From assembly GCF_021283305.1 (NCBI RefSeq), contig NZ_JAJSOK010000019.1, positions 1-64,000 of the forward strand: 64,000 bases of DNA, given 5' to 3'. The notes under the pieces were generated by a model. It did no database searches and was not told the DNA's origin. It saw only the letters and a program-made list of their open reading frames with translations. The stretch is from Pseudonocardia kujensis (GTDB taxonomy: Bacteria; Actinomycetota; Actinomycetes; Mycobacteriales; Pseudonocardiaceae). Every line of letters begins with the position of its first letter. Position 1 is the stretch's first letter. The translations under genes were made by a program, and so were the position numbers. This document shows, piece by piece, positions 27,395-36,138 of this stretch.

Positions 27395-28033
27395 CTAGCG
27401 GAGCAGTGCCCGCAAGACCCGCGCGTTGCGTGCGGGGTCAGGCGCTCCGCCCGTGATTGCGGGGGTGTGCACGAACGACTCGACGAGCCTCACGGTGGCG
27501 TAGGCCAGCTCGTCAGCGGTCAGGTCCACCGTCACGCGTCCGGCAGCGAAGTCGTCCTGCAGGTACTCGGCGGCTCGTTCGATCATGCGCCGCTGAAACT
27601 CACTCGCGTCCTGTGTGAGCAGCCTCGCCATCAGTACGGCCTCGTCGGCCTGCATCCGCTTGATGCCGGGGTGCGCGATGACGTCTGCTGCCCAGCGGCT
27701 GAACACCTCGGCAGTGTGGCTGCGTGTCAGGTCACTGGCCTGCACCTCCTGCCACAGCTTGGTGAGGGCTCGGTCAGCGCTCACCCAGAGCACCTCGACC
27801 AGGAGCTGCTCGCGGGTCCCGACCCAGCGGTGCAGGGTCACCCGGCTGACGCCGAGCTCGGCGGCCAGCGCCTGGATGTCGAGCCGCCTGCCCTCGTTGA
27901 AGCACTTCCTGGCCAACTCGAGCGCGTCGAGCGCGGTGGCCCGCGCCGGGCGTGGCCCGTCGGCAAGCTGCCGTTGCAGCGGGGTCCGTGCAGCCACGAT
28001 TACTCCGTTCGTCGCAGTTCGGGGACCGTTCAT
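27395..28033 (-). CDS. TetR family regulator, QsdR-like, divergent from lipase
   Basis: A 212-residue regulator. The helix-turn-helix spans about residues 45-85 (LDIQALAAELGVSRVTLHRWVGTREQLL, read in parts), preceded by a 40-residue arm with ARATALDALELARKCF, a pattern seen in QsdR-like TetR proteins. GC content and use of CTG/GCG codons fit the region. It is transcribed away from the lipase gene, and the short gap contains a palindrome that may be its operator. It may sense a lipid-derived effector, which is an inference from the pairing. Confidence 0.88.
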   Translation of the reverse strand: MNGPRTATNGVIVAARTPLQRQLADGPRPARATALDALELARKCFNEGRRLDIQALAAELGVSRVTLHRWVGTREQLLVEVLWVSADRALTKLWQEVQASDLTRSHTAEVFSRWAADVIAHPGIKRMQADEAVLMARLLTQDASEFQRRMIERAAEYLQDDFAAGRVTVDLTADELAYATVRLVESFVHTPAITGGAPDPARNARVLRALLR

Positions 28034-28106
28034 CGCGCCGTCGTCACCGGCCGCGCCCCGGCCACGTTGATCGAGTTACAGCAGGGGCCCTGAGATCCGT
28101 GCTGCA

Positions 28107-28120
28107 ACACATCGAAGTGT
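28107..28120. promoter_or_regulatory. Candidate operator between TetR and lipase genes
   Basis: ACACATCGAAGTGT is symmetric at 12 of 14 positions, with TCGA at its centre. It lies 18 bases before the lipase ATG and 74 bases before the divergent TetR start, where a repressor could block lipase transcription. Confidence 0.4.
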
Positions 28121-28137
28121 ATGTAACGGAGAGTCGC

Positions 28138-29256
28138 ATGATGAAGTTGAAATCGCGCCACGGGGTGTCGGTGCTCGCGGCGGTCGCCGCGGCCGCGCTC
28201 GCGCTGGCCGGGCAGGCGTTCGCGGCACCCGCGGCGCCGCTACCTCCGCTCACGCCGTCCCCCTTCCCCGTGGTCGCCCCCTCGTCGTTGCCGCTGCCAC
28301 CACCCACCATCCCGGACGACGCCTTCGCCCCGGTCGACCGGCCCGGCCCCGCGCTCGACGTCCCGGAGCCCGACCTCGACGCCGCGCTGCACTGCACGGC
28401 CAACGCCGCGCACGCCGACACCGAGGTCGTGCTCTTCGTACCCGGCACCACCCTCACACCGACCGATGACTTCAGCTGGAACTGGTTCCGAGCCCTCGAT
28501 CAGCTCGGGCGACCCTACTGCTCGGTGACGCTGCCGAATCAGGCGATGACCGACGCGCAGGTCTCGGCCGAGTACGTCGTGCACGCCATCCGCACCGTGC
28601 ACGCGCTCAGCGACCGGAAGGTCGACGTCGTCGGCCACAGCCAGGGCGGCACGGAGCCCCGCTTCGCCCTACGGTTCTGGCCCGACCTGCGCCCGATGGT
28701 CGACGACTACGTCGCCCTCGGAGCCACCAACCACGGCAGCGTCGCGATCAGCGGAGCGCTCTGTACGCCGGCGACCGGGTGCTCGGAGTCGCTGTGGCAG
28801 CAGACGCTGAACTCCAAATACACCCAAGCGATGAACTCACGACAGGAGACCTTCGCCGGGATCTCCTACACACAGATCTACACCCGCACCGACGAGTTCG
28901 TGCAGCCCAACCTCGACAACACCGGCACCACCTCGCTGCACACCGGCGACGGAGCCATCACCAACGTCGCACTCCAGGACATCTGCCCCACCGACCTCGC
29001 CGCCGAGCACCTGGCACTCGGCACCTACGACCCGGTCGCCTACGCCCTCGCCATGGATGCGTTCGACCACGACGGGCCGGCCGAGCCTGCCCGCATCGAC
29101 CGTGCTGTCTGCGGCCAGGTGTTCATGCCCGGCGTCGACCCGGTTGCGTTCCCCGGCAACTACGCCGCTCTGACCGGGACCATCGCCCGGCAGCTCGCGC
29201 TCTTCCCCAAGGTCCCCGCCGAGCCGCAGCTCGAGCCCTACACACTGACGGGCTGA
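28138..29256 (+). CDS. Secreted alpha/beta-hydrolase lipase
   Basis: A 372-residue exported lipase. A Sec signal peptide (1-30, hydrophobic Ala/Leu core, cleavage near AFA) is followed by a Pro-rich linker (to about 65). The catalytic domain has the oxyanion loop VLFVPGTTLTP, the nucleophile VVGHSQGG, and likely His in AAEHLALGT. Six or more Cys residues suggest disulfides, as expected outside the cell. The overall pattern resembles lipases related to Candida antarctica lipase B. Two adjacent ATG codons (28138, 28141) follow GGAGAG. A perfect 14-bp hairpin follows the stop. Confidence 0.9.
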   Translation: MMKLKSRHGVSVLAAVAAAALALAGQAFAAPAAPLPPLTPSPFPVVAPSSLPLPPPTIPDDAFAPVDRPGPALDVPEPDLDAALHCTANAAHADTEVVLFVPGTTLTPTDDFSWNWFRALDQLGRPYCSVTLPNQAMTDAQVSAEYVVHAIRTVHALSDRKVDVVGHSQGGTEPRFALRFWPDLRPMVDDYVALGATNHGSVAISGALCTPATGCSESLWQQTLNSKYTQAMNSRQETFAGISYTQIYTRTDEFVQPNLDNTGTTSLHTGDGAITNVALQDICPTDLAAEHLALGTYDPVAYALAMDAFDHDGPAEPARIDRAVCGQVFMPGVDPVAFPGNYAALTGTIARQLALFPKVPAEPQLEPYTLTG

Positions 29257-29266
29257 CGTTCGGGAC

Positions 29267-29300
29267 AGGGCACGGTCGCCCGACACGGCGACCGTGCCCT
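29267..29300 (+). terminator. Intrinsic terminator-like hairpin after lipase
   Basis: A perfect 14-bp stem (29267-29280 with 29287-29300) and a 6-nt loop begin 10 bases after the lipase stop. No T tract follows. Confidence 0.75.
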
Positions 29301-29487
29301 GCTGGTCGTGCAGCCACCTCGACCCCACGGCATCCGGCAGCGTTCGAAAATCTGCGCGGTCGCCGGGCGCTACCTGAACCGGCCGACCGGTCGGGCCCGA
29401 CGACGGTCGGGACGGGTCTCGCGGTTCCGCGCGCCCGATCCGCGGGGCCCGTCCGGTTCTGTCGGGGGCTGCCGCCACCATGGGGTG

Positions 29488-31581
29488 GTGACCACGACGG
29501 AACAGGACCTGCGCTCCCGCGCCGAGGAGCTGCTGCAGACCCTCGCGGGTGAGGGCGCCCGGCTGCGCGAGGACCAGTGGACGGCCATCCACGCCCTCGT
29601 CGCCGAGCGCCGGCGCGCGCTGGTCGTGCAGCGCACCGGGTGGGGCAAGTCCGCGGTGTACTTCCTGGCCACGGCGCTGCTGCGGGAGCAGGGCGCGGGG
29701 CCCACGGTGATCGTGTCGCCGCTGCTCGCGCTCATGCGCAACCAGATCGACGCGGCCACCCGGGCCGGGATCGTGGCCGTCACGGTCAACTCCGCCAACC
29801 TCGACGAGTGGGAGCAGACCTACGCCGAGATCGCCGCCGGCGAGGTCGACGTGCTGCTCGTCAGTCCCGAGCGGCTGAACAACCCGGACTTCCGGGACCG
29901 CGTGCTGCCCGAGCTGACCCGGACCGCGGGCATGCTGGTGGTCGACGAGGCGCACTGCGTGTCCGACTGGGGACACGACTTCCGGCCGGACTACCGGCGG
30001 CTGCGCGCGCTCATCGCCGAGCTGCCGCCCGGCATCCCGGTGCTGGCCACCACCGCCACGGCGAACGACCGGGTGGTCACGGACGTGACCGAGCAGCTGG
30101 GGTTGCAGTCCGGCCGGCCGCTGGTGCTGCGCGGCTCGCTCGACCGGGCGTCGTTGCGGCTCTCGGTGGTGGACATCACGAGCCCGGCGGACCGGCTGGC
30201 CTGGCTCGCCTCGCGGCTCGACGAGCTGCCCGGCGCCGGGATCGTCTACACGCTCACGGTGCAGGCGGCCGAGGAGGTCGCGGAGTTCCTGCGCTCGCGG
30301 GGCCACGCGGTGCGCGCGTACACGGGGAAGACGGACGCCGAGGAGCGGCTCGACGCCGAGGGCGACCTGCTGGCGAACCGCGTGAAGGCGCTGGTCGCCA
30401 CGTCGGCCCTCGGGATGGGCTTCGACAAGCCGGACCTCGGGTTCGTCGTGCACCTCGGGGCGCCGTCGTCGCCGGTGGCGTACTACCAGCAGATCGGCCG
30501 AGCCGGGCGCGCCCTGGACCGGGCCGAGGTGGTCCTCCTGCCCGGGTAGGAGGACCGGGAGATCTGGGCGTACTTCGCCTCGCTGGCCTTCCCGCCGGAG
30601 CCGCTGGTGCGGCAGACCCTGGCCGCGCTCTCCGACCAGCCGCTCTCCACCGCCGTGCTGGAGACCCGCGTCGACCTGTCCCGCACCCGGCTGGAGATGC
30701 TGCTCAAGGTCCTCGACTCGGACGGGGCGGCCAAGCGGGTCAAGGGCGGGTGGATCGGCACCGGGGCGGAGTGGGTCTACGACCGGGAGCGGCACCAGCG
30801 GATCGCGGCCGCCCGCAAGGCCGAGCAGCAGGCGATGCTCGACTACCTCGGCACGCGCGAGTGCCGCCTGGTCTTCCTGCGCCGCCAGCTCGACGACCCG
30901 GATCCCACGCCGTGCGGCCGGTGCGACGTGTGCACCGGCACCGTCTGGTCGCCCGAGGTGTCCGCCGAGGTGGCCGCGGCCGCGGCCGAGCGGCTCCAGA
31001 AGCCGGGTGTGGAGATCGCGCCGCGCAAGATGTGGCCGAGCGGCATGAAGGAGCTCGGGATCCCGGTGTCGGGCCGGCTCAAGGCCGACGAGCTCGCCGA
31101 GCCCGGACGGGCCGTCGGGCGGCTGTCGGACATCGGCTGGGGCACGCGGCTGCGCGAGCTGCTCGCCGGACCGGACCAACCCGTCCCGTCCGACCTGCTC
31201 GACGCCGTGGTGCGCGTGCTCGCCGGGTGGGACTGGGCGCAGCGGCCGGTCGGCGTCGTCGGGCTCGGGTCGCGCACCCGGCCGCACCAGCTCGACCACC
31301 TGGCCCGGCGGATCGCCGAGATCGGGCGGCTGCCGCTCCTCGGCACCCTGCCGCCGGCCGGCGAGCGCCCGGGCACGCACGAGAACTCGGCACAGCGGCT
31401 CGCCGCGGTGTGGGAGGGGTTCGACACCGCCGCGCTGCCCGACCTCGCCGGCCTCGACGGCCCGGTGCTGCTGGTCGACGACCTGGTCGACTCGGGCTGG
31501 ACGATGACCGTCGCCGCCCGCGCGGTCCGCCGCGCCGGCGCCCCCGCGGTCCTCCCGCTCGCCCTGGCCCTGGCGGGCTGA
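29488..31581 (+). pseudogene. RecQ-family helicase with C-terminal phosphoribosyltransferase-like domain, interrupted by an amber codon
   Basis: A single frame of about 698 codons with one in-frame TAG at 30547-30549. Before it are all helicase motifs (TGWGKSAVY, VVDEAHCVSDWGHDFRPDY, ATTATAN, QQIGRAGRA). After it the same frame continues EDREIWAYFASLAFPPEP, a four-Cys zinc segment (PCGRCDVC) and a PRTase loop VLLVDDLVDSGWTMT. Homologues have a charged residue at the TAG position, so a GAG to TAG change is the simplest explanation. Either a recent nonsense mutation or a base-call error is possible. The start GTG 29488 (or GTG 29485) follows no strong site. Confidence 0.85.
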
Positions 31582-31656
31582 CCCGCTCGGCACGTGGTGG
31601 GGCGCGGCCGATCGCGGCTTGCTGACTCGGCGGCGCGGTGCAGGTCGCTGTGCATC

Positions 31657-32030
31657 ATGATCGCTGGTCGGGGGGCAAGAGAGTCGTTATCCGACCGCCC
31701 CGCTCCTCGACCGGCGATCTTGTCGCAACGAGCGGCCCTGTCGGTGGCCTGATCGTGAGTCGCGCATCCGATCGTGAGTCGCGCAGCGGAAGTGGCGTCT
31801 CCCGCGGCCCCACGGACTCGGCCGACTCCGCGGCTCGTCCGCAGCGGCCCCCGAGATCATGATCGTCATTCGGGGCGTCGGAGGGTCGAATTCCGACCAT
31901 CGAGCTCCAGACCCGGTGATCTTGTCCGCAGGCCGGTGGGCTCTCGAGACCGTTGAGCAGCATGGTCGCTGGTCGTGGAGCGAGAGAGTCGGAATCCGAC
32001 CGTCGCGCTCCAAGACCAGTGATCTTGTCG
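31657..32030. repeat. Three dispersed copies of a 70-nt structured repeat
   Basis: Copies at 31657-31726, 31858-31927 and 31961-32030 each begin CATGATCG or CATGGTCG and end GATCTTGTC(G). Inside, nested inverted repeats form a long hairpin. In the last copy the stems are CTGGTC/GACCAG, GGAGCG/CGCTCC and GTCGG/CCGAC around an AAT loop. In the first copy the middle stem changes to GGGGC/GCCCC, keeping pairing. The copies lie in a 684-base gene-free gap (31582-32265) after recQ. A 15-nt direct repeat (31752-31766, 31771-31785) also lies in this gap. No protein is supported here. Confidence 0.85.
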
Positions 32031-32265
32031 GGCCTCCAGCGTACGGAGGGCGCGGATTGTGCTGTCCGGCCGCTGCACCGCCGACGTCCCCGCGCCGGAT
32101 GGAGAGGCGATGGGTCACGGGCCGGTACCCGGCCGGGTGGCGGGAACGACGCCTAGCGCACCGCCCGTAGCCGTCCGCTCACGGGGCCCGTCAGGGTGAA
32201 TCACACGCGTGTAATACCTTCCGGTCTCGCCCGCACCGACTCCCCGTGAGAGAGGACGAGCCCCC

Positions 32266-32724
32266 GTGACGCAGAACCTCGAGACCATCCTCACCGACCC
32301 CGCGCGCCGGCCCGCCGTCGTCGCCGACCTGAACGAGCTCGTCGGTCAGGAGGTGAAGGACAAGGGCGGCATGTCCGGCGCCGCCATCAAGCTCGGCTAC
32401 CAGACCGTGTCGAAGGTCCGGCCCGGTGTCGTGCCCTCGGCCGTCGACCGCATGCTGCCGCAGTTCGCCGGCGCCCTGCAGCCCTTCTACGCCGACTACC
32501 AGGCCGGTGCCGCGGGCAGCGACTTCGGCGCCTACCTGGCCGGCCGCCCCGAGGCCGCCGACGCGCTCCTCGGCGTCACCGACCGGCGTGCCGAGAGCTC
32601 CAGCTCGGACGCGCTGAAGAAGGCCTATGCCAAGCTGCGCCCGAACGCCCGCAAGAACGTCGAGGAGGCCCTCCCCCGCCTCGGCACCCTCATCGGCAAG
32701 CACGCCGCCTCCGCCGGCGCCTGA
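32266..32724 (+). CDS. Conserved actinobacterial protein (DUF6918-like)
   Basis: A 152-residue, mostly helical soluble protein with MTQNLETILTDPARRPAVV at the start and KAYAKLRPNARKNVEEALPRLGTLIGKH (read in parts) at the end. It resembles an actinobacterial domain of unknown function that I recall as DUF6918; that family name is from memory and unverified. AGAGAGGA precedes the GTG start by about seven bases. There are no membrane segments or catalytic motifs, and the neighbours give no clue. Confidence 0.75.
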   Translation: MTQNLETILTDPARRPAVVADLNELVGQEVKDKGGMSGAAIKLGYQTVSKVRPGVVPSAVDRMLPQFAGALQPFYADYQAGAAGSDFGAYLAGRPEAADALLGVTDRRAESSSSDALKKAYAKLRPNARKNVEEALPRLGTLIGKHAASAGA

Positions 32725-32939
32725 GCCGCACCCGCGCGCCTGCCGCGCGGCAGGCCGGCGAGGCCTGGGGCGCCGATGACGTCGCCCCGGCCCGTCCGGC
32801 CGCTCCCCCCGGTTCCCGGCCGGTCAGCGCAGGGCTCAGCCCAGCGGCTCGGTCCACCCCCCGCTGTCCCCCCGGCAGGTCCGCACCGCGCCCCAGCACC
32901 GCGCCCCAGCGCCCCAGCACCGCGCCCCGGCACCGCGCC

Positions 32940-33137
32940 TCAGCGCCCCGGCGGGGTCTCGCCGAGCAGGTCCGCGACCAGCCGCTCGGACAGGCCCTCG
33001 GCCTCCCCGCGCCAGCCCTGGTCGGCGTAGTCGAGCAGCTCCGCGGCGATCAGCCGGCCCACCGGGCCGGGGTACCGGTCCAGCGCGACGCTCACCGCGC
33101 GCCGGATCCGCAGGACGTCCTCGATCGGGATCGGCAC
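32940..33137 (-). CDS. Small hypothetical protein
   Basis: A short reading frame of about 65 residues, VPIPIEDVLRIRRAVSVALD onwards, with an amphipathic helical pattern (RLIAAELLDYADQGW) that looks like a real protein rather than a shadow. The longer upstream extension of this frame is Arg/Pro-rich and unlikely. No family is recognised. A run of short CCCCAG/CACCGCG repeats (32889-32940) lies just past its stop. Confidence 0.45.
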   Translation of the reverse strand: MPIPIEDVLRIRRAVSVALDRYPGPVGRLIAAELLDYADQGWRGEAEGLSERLVADLLGETPPGR

Positions 33138-33322
33138 GGCTCGCGGCGGCCGCGCCGACCACGGCAGCCGGGTCCCCACTGACCGGGTCGTCCACCGGCC
33201 CGCAGGCGGCTCCAGGAGCACGCCTCGCCGCCGGTCCCGCCCGCTCTCCCCGCCGTTCACCCCGTTCGGTTCGCCCCGCCCCCGACCGTCGTTACCCGGC
33301 CGGGGGTCCCTGGGCTCGGGAC

Positions 33323-33765
33323 GTGCCTCATGATCTCGTGCTGAAGGGCATGAACGCCGCACACCGCCTGCTGCTCAAGGCGACCCGGGGGCCGCGTCGG
33401 CCGCGACGCCGCGGGACGCCCGTCCTCGAGCTGACCACCGTCGGCCGGCGCAACGGCGAGCCCCGTCCGGTCCTGCTCACCGCGCCGCTGGTGGAGGGCG
33501 ACACGCTCGTGGTGGCGGCTCCGCGCGGCGGCGACGGCCGCCACCCGGCCTGGTTGTTCAACCTGTGCGACCGCCCCGAGGTGCAGCTCTCGGTGCGCGG
33601 CGGCCCGCGCGAGCCGCGCCGGGCCGAGAACGTGGGCCCGACGAGCGGCCGGTGCTGTGGGAGCGGATCACCTCGCGCCACCGCGACGACGCGGGCTACC
33701 AGCGCCGGACCGAGCGGGAGGTCCCGCTGGTCAGGCTGGTGCCGGTGTCACCACCAGCCGGCTGA
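33323..33765 (+). pseudogene. Frameshifted F420-dependent (Ddn-like) nitroreductase family protein
   Basis: The first 100 residues (LLLKATRGPRRPRRRGTPVLELTTVGRRNG onward, read in parts) match the deazaflavin-dependent nitroreductase family, with the conserved HPAWLFNL segment. Near 33630-33650 the frame changes; the family C terminus, WERITSRHRDDAGYQRRT and PLVRLVPV, continues in another frame to the stop at 33765. One single-base indel would restore a protein of about 147 residues, so either a recent frameshift or a sequence error is possible. The end overlaps the convergent methyltransferase gene by 35 bases. Confidence 0.8.
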
Positions 33766-34909
33766 GCTCCTTCTCGACGACCGCGCCCTCGCCGGGCAGC
33801 GCCGCCCCGGCGGGCACGGCGAGGATCCGCAGGTCCGCCGCGTGCGGACGGCCGGCCGCGTGCCAGGCCTCGACCCCCGCCCGCAGCAGCTGCACGGCCG
33901 TCTCGCCCTCGGGCCCGAAGGCGCGCACCCCCGCGGGCTCGGTCACCAGCGCGGCGAGCCCGCCCGGCACCGCGACCGCCACCGTCGCGCGGCCCTGTCC
34001 GGTCGGGACCAGCCAGTGCCCGGGCGGGTCCTCGGCGTCGCCGGTCAGCAGCCGCAGGGCGCCGGGGACGGCCAGCATGATCCACAGCCCCAGCCCGTCC
34101 CAGACGTCCGCGCGATCCAGGCTCCCGGTCGAGCGGTGCAGCTTCCGCGGCTCGTCGAGCAGCGCGGCAACCGCCTCGAGATCGGGCCGGGTGCCCTCCT
34201 GCACCTGGGCGGCCCACCCGGGGCCCACCCGCTCGGTCGCCTCCGGCCCCGCTCCCGCCCCGCGCAGCCGGATGAACGCGCAGCTGCGCACCGAACGGCT
34301 CTCCAGCACCCCGTCGGGCCGCAGGTCGAACGCCACCGACAGCTGGCTGCCCCGGACGGTGAGCGGGAGCAGCAGCCGCCCGCCCGGCGCGAGCTGGGCC
34401 ACCCACTCGGGCCGGAGGTCCCAGCTGCCGACGGTGAGCACGACACGGTCGTAGGGGGCGGCCTCGGGCACCCCGAGCGCGCCGTCGCCGACCCGCAGGT
34501 CGACGCCGGTGACCCCCGCCTGCGCGAGGTGCCGCGTGGCGTCCTCGACCAGCTCTGCATCGATGTCCACCGACACGACCCGGCCGGACGGCCCGACGAG
34601 CCGGGTGAGGAGCGCGGCGTTGTACCCGGTGCCGGCGCCGATCTCCAGGACGCGGTGCCCCGGGGCCGGCGCGAGCTGCTCGAGCATGATCGCCATCATC
34701 GAGGGCTGCGACGCCGAGCTGGTCGCGATTCCGTCGACGACCTGGGTCGGCACCGCCTCGTCGGCGTAGGCGTCGTCGATCGGGACGTCGGGCAGGAACA
34801 GGTGCCGCGGCACGGCCAGGAAGGCCTCGACCACGGCCGGGGTGAGCGCGCAGCCGTGCGCGCGGAGGCCGCGCACCAGCCGCGCACGGGCCTGGTCCGG
34901 GTCGGTCAT
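33731..34909 (-). CDS. Protein-L-isoaspartate O-methyltransferase family protein
   Basis: A 392-residue SAM-dependent methyltransferase. The N-terminal PCMT domain (about 10-210) has VPRHLFLPD, ATSSASQPSMMAIMLEQL and the SAM loop VLEIGAGTGYNAALL. The C-terminal 180 residues form an extension seen in actinomycete homologues and absent in the short repair enzyme. Repair of isoaspartyl residues is the family role; a peptide-natural-product role is also known for long relatives, but no RiPP genes are near. The start is ATG 34909; the longer open frame upstream overlaps proB. Confidence 0.87.
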   Translation of the reverse strand: MTDPDQARARLVRGLRAHGCALTPAVVEAFLAVPRHLFLPDVPIDDAYADEAVPTQVVDGIATSSASQPSMMAIMLEQLAPAPGHRVLEIGAGTGYNAALLTRLVGPSGRVVSVDIDAELVEDATRHLAQAGVTGVDLRVGDGALGVPEAAPYDRVVLTVGSWDLRPEWVAQLAPGGRLLLPLTVRGSQLSVAFDLRPDGVLESRSVRSCAFIRLRGAGAGPEATERVGPGWAAQVQEGTRPDLEAVAALLDEPRKLHRSTGSLDRADVWDGLGLWIMLAVPGALRLLTGDAEDPPGHWLVPTGQGRATVAVAVPGGLAALVTEPAGVRAFGPEGETAVQLLRAGVEAWHAAGRPHAADLRILAVPAGAALPGEGAVVEKELSRLVVTPAPA

Positions 34910-34970
34910 CCGCCGAGTCTGCCCCCGTCCGGCCGTCCACCGCATCCGTGGTCCGACGCCCGGGACCCGC

Positions 34971-36083
34971 TCAGAGGAGCACGAGGTCGTCGGCGTGGAC
35001 GATCTCCCGCCGGTAGTGGCGGGGCAGGTCCGACGAGCGCCGCCCGATGATGCCCGGCAGCTCCGCGGCGTCGTAGTTGACCACGCCCCGGGCAACGACC
35101 GCGCCGTACGGCCCGACCAGGTCGACGACGTCGCCGGAGACGAAGTCGCCGTCGAGGCCGTGCACGCCCGGCGCCAGCAGCGACCGCCGCCGCTCGACCA
35201 CCGCGCTCACGGCGCCCGCGTCGAGGTCGAGGCGCCCGCGGACGTCGGCGGCGTGCTTCATCCAGAACAGCCGCGCGGACATCCGCCGCCCGGACGCCCG
35301 GAACGCGGTGCCGACCTTCGGCCCCTCCGTGTCGAGGGCGTCGGCCACCTCGTCGGCCGCGGCGAGCAGCACCGGGATCCCCGAGGCCGACGCCATCGCC
35401 GCCGCCGTGATCTTCGTGGCCATCCCGCCGGTGCCGAGGCTGCCCTGACCGGGCTTCGCCACCGCGACAGCATCGAGGTCGGCGGGCGAGTCGACCTCGG
35501 CGAGCAGGGTGGCGCCGGCGCGGCGGGGATCGCCGTCGTAGAGCCCGTCGACGTCGCTGAGCAGGACCAGCCCGTCCGCCCCGACGATGTGCGCGACGAG
35601 GGCGGCGAGCCGGTCGTTGTCGCCGACGCGGATCTCGTCCGTGGCCACGGTGTCGTTCTCGTTGACGACAGGGATGACGTCGAGCCCCAGCAGCCGTTCG
35701 AGGGTGCGCTGGGCGTTGCGGTAGTGCGAGCGGCGGATCATGTCGTCCGCGGTGAGCAGGACCTGCCCGATCCGCTGGTCGTGGCGCAGGAACGAGGCCG
35801 AGTACGCGTGCGCGAGCAGCAGCTGCCCCACGCTCGCCGCGGCCTGCTGGGTGGCCAGGTCCCGGGGCCGGCGGGCCAGCCCGAGCGGCGCCAGGCCGGC
35901 CGCGATCGCACCGGAGCTGACCAGGACGACCTGCGATCCGGCGGCGCGCCGGGCCGCGAGCGCGTCGACCAGCCGGTGCAGGCGGGCGGGGTCGAGCCCA
36001 CCGGCCAGGCTGGTCAACGACGACGACCCCACCTTGACGACGACCCGGCGGGCGTCGCCGAGCAGCCTGCGGGTGTCGGTCAC
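34971..36083 (-). CDS. proB: Glutamate 5-kinase
   Basis: A 370-residue amino-acid kinase for the first step of proline synthesis. VVVKVGSSSLT is the nucleotide loop, VNENDTVATDEIRVGDND (read in parts) binds glutamate, and LSDVDGLYDGDPRR is the kinase core. A C-terminal PUA domain (about 275-365) is present, as in long ProB proteins subject to proline feedback. The GTG start at 36083 lies 55 bases after the obgE stop. proA, often next, is not found in this window; the gene after it is the methyltransferase. Confidence 0.96.
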   Translation of the reverse strand: MTDTRRLLGDARRVVVKVGSSSLTSLAGGLDPARLHRLVDALAARRAAGSQVVLVSSGAIAAGLAPLGLARRPRDLATQQAAASVGQLLLAHAYSASFLRHDQRIGQVLLTADDMIRRSHYRNAQRTLERLLGLDVIPVVNENDTVATDEIRVGDNDRLAALVAHIVGADGLVLLSDVDGLYDGDPRRAGATLLAEVDSPADLDAVAVAKPGQGSLGTGGMATKITAAAMASASGIPVLLAAADEVADALDTEGPKVGTAFRASGRRMSARLFWMKHAADVRGRLDLDAGAVSAVVERRRSLLAPGVHGLDGDFVSGDVVDLVGPYGAVVARGVVNYDAAELPGIIGRRSSDLPRHYRREIVHADDLVLL

Positions 36084-36138
36084 CGGCAGACCATCCCGCG
36101 AGTCGGCACTGCCGGGCGACCGAGTTGCGCCGCTCCGC

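Noticed and set aside
33731..34909. RiPP-type methyltransferase belonging to a lanthipeptide cluster
   Set aside because: No precursor peptide, dehydratase or cyclase genes are nearby; neighbours are proB and a broken nitroreductase.
34910..35095. Upstream extension of the methyltransferase gene
   Set aside because: It overlaps proB antisense and has no homology; ATG 34909 starts the conserved domain region.
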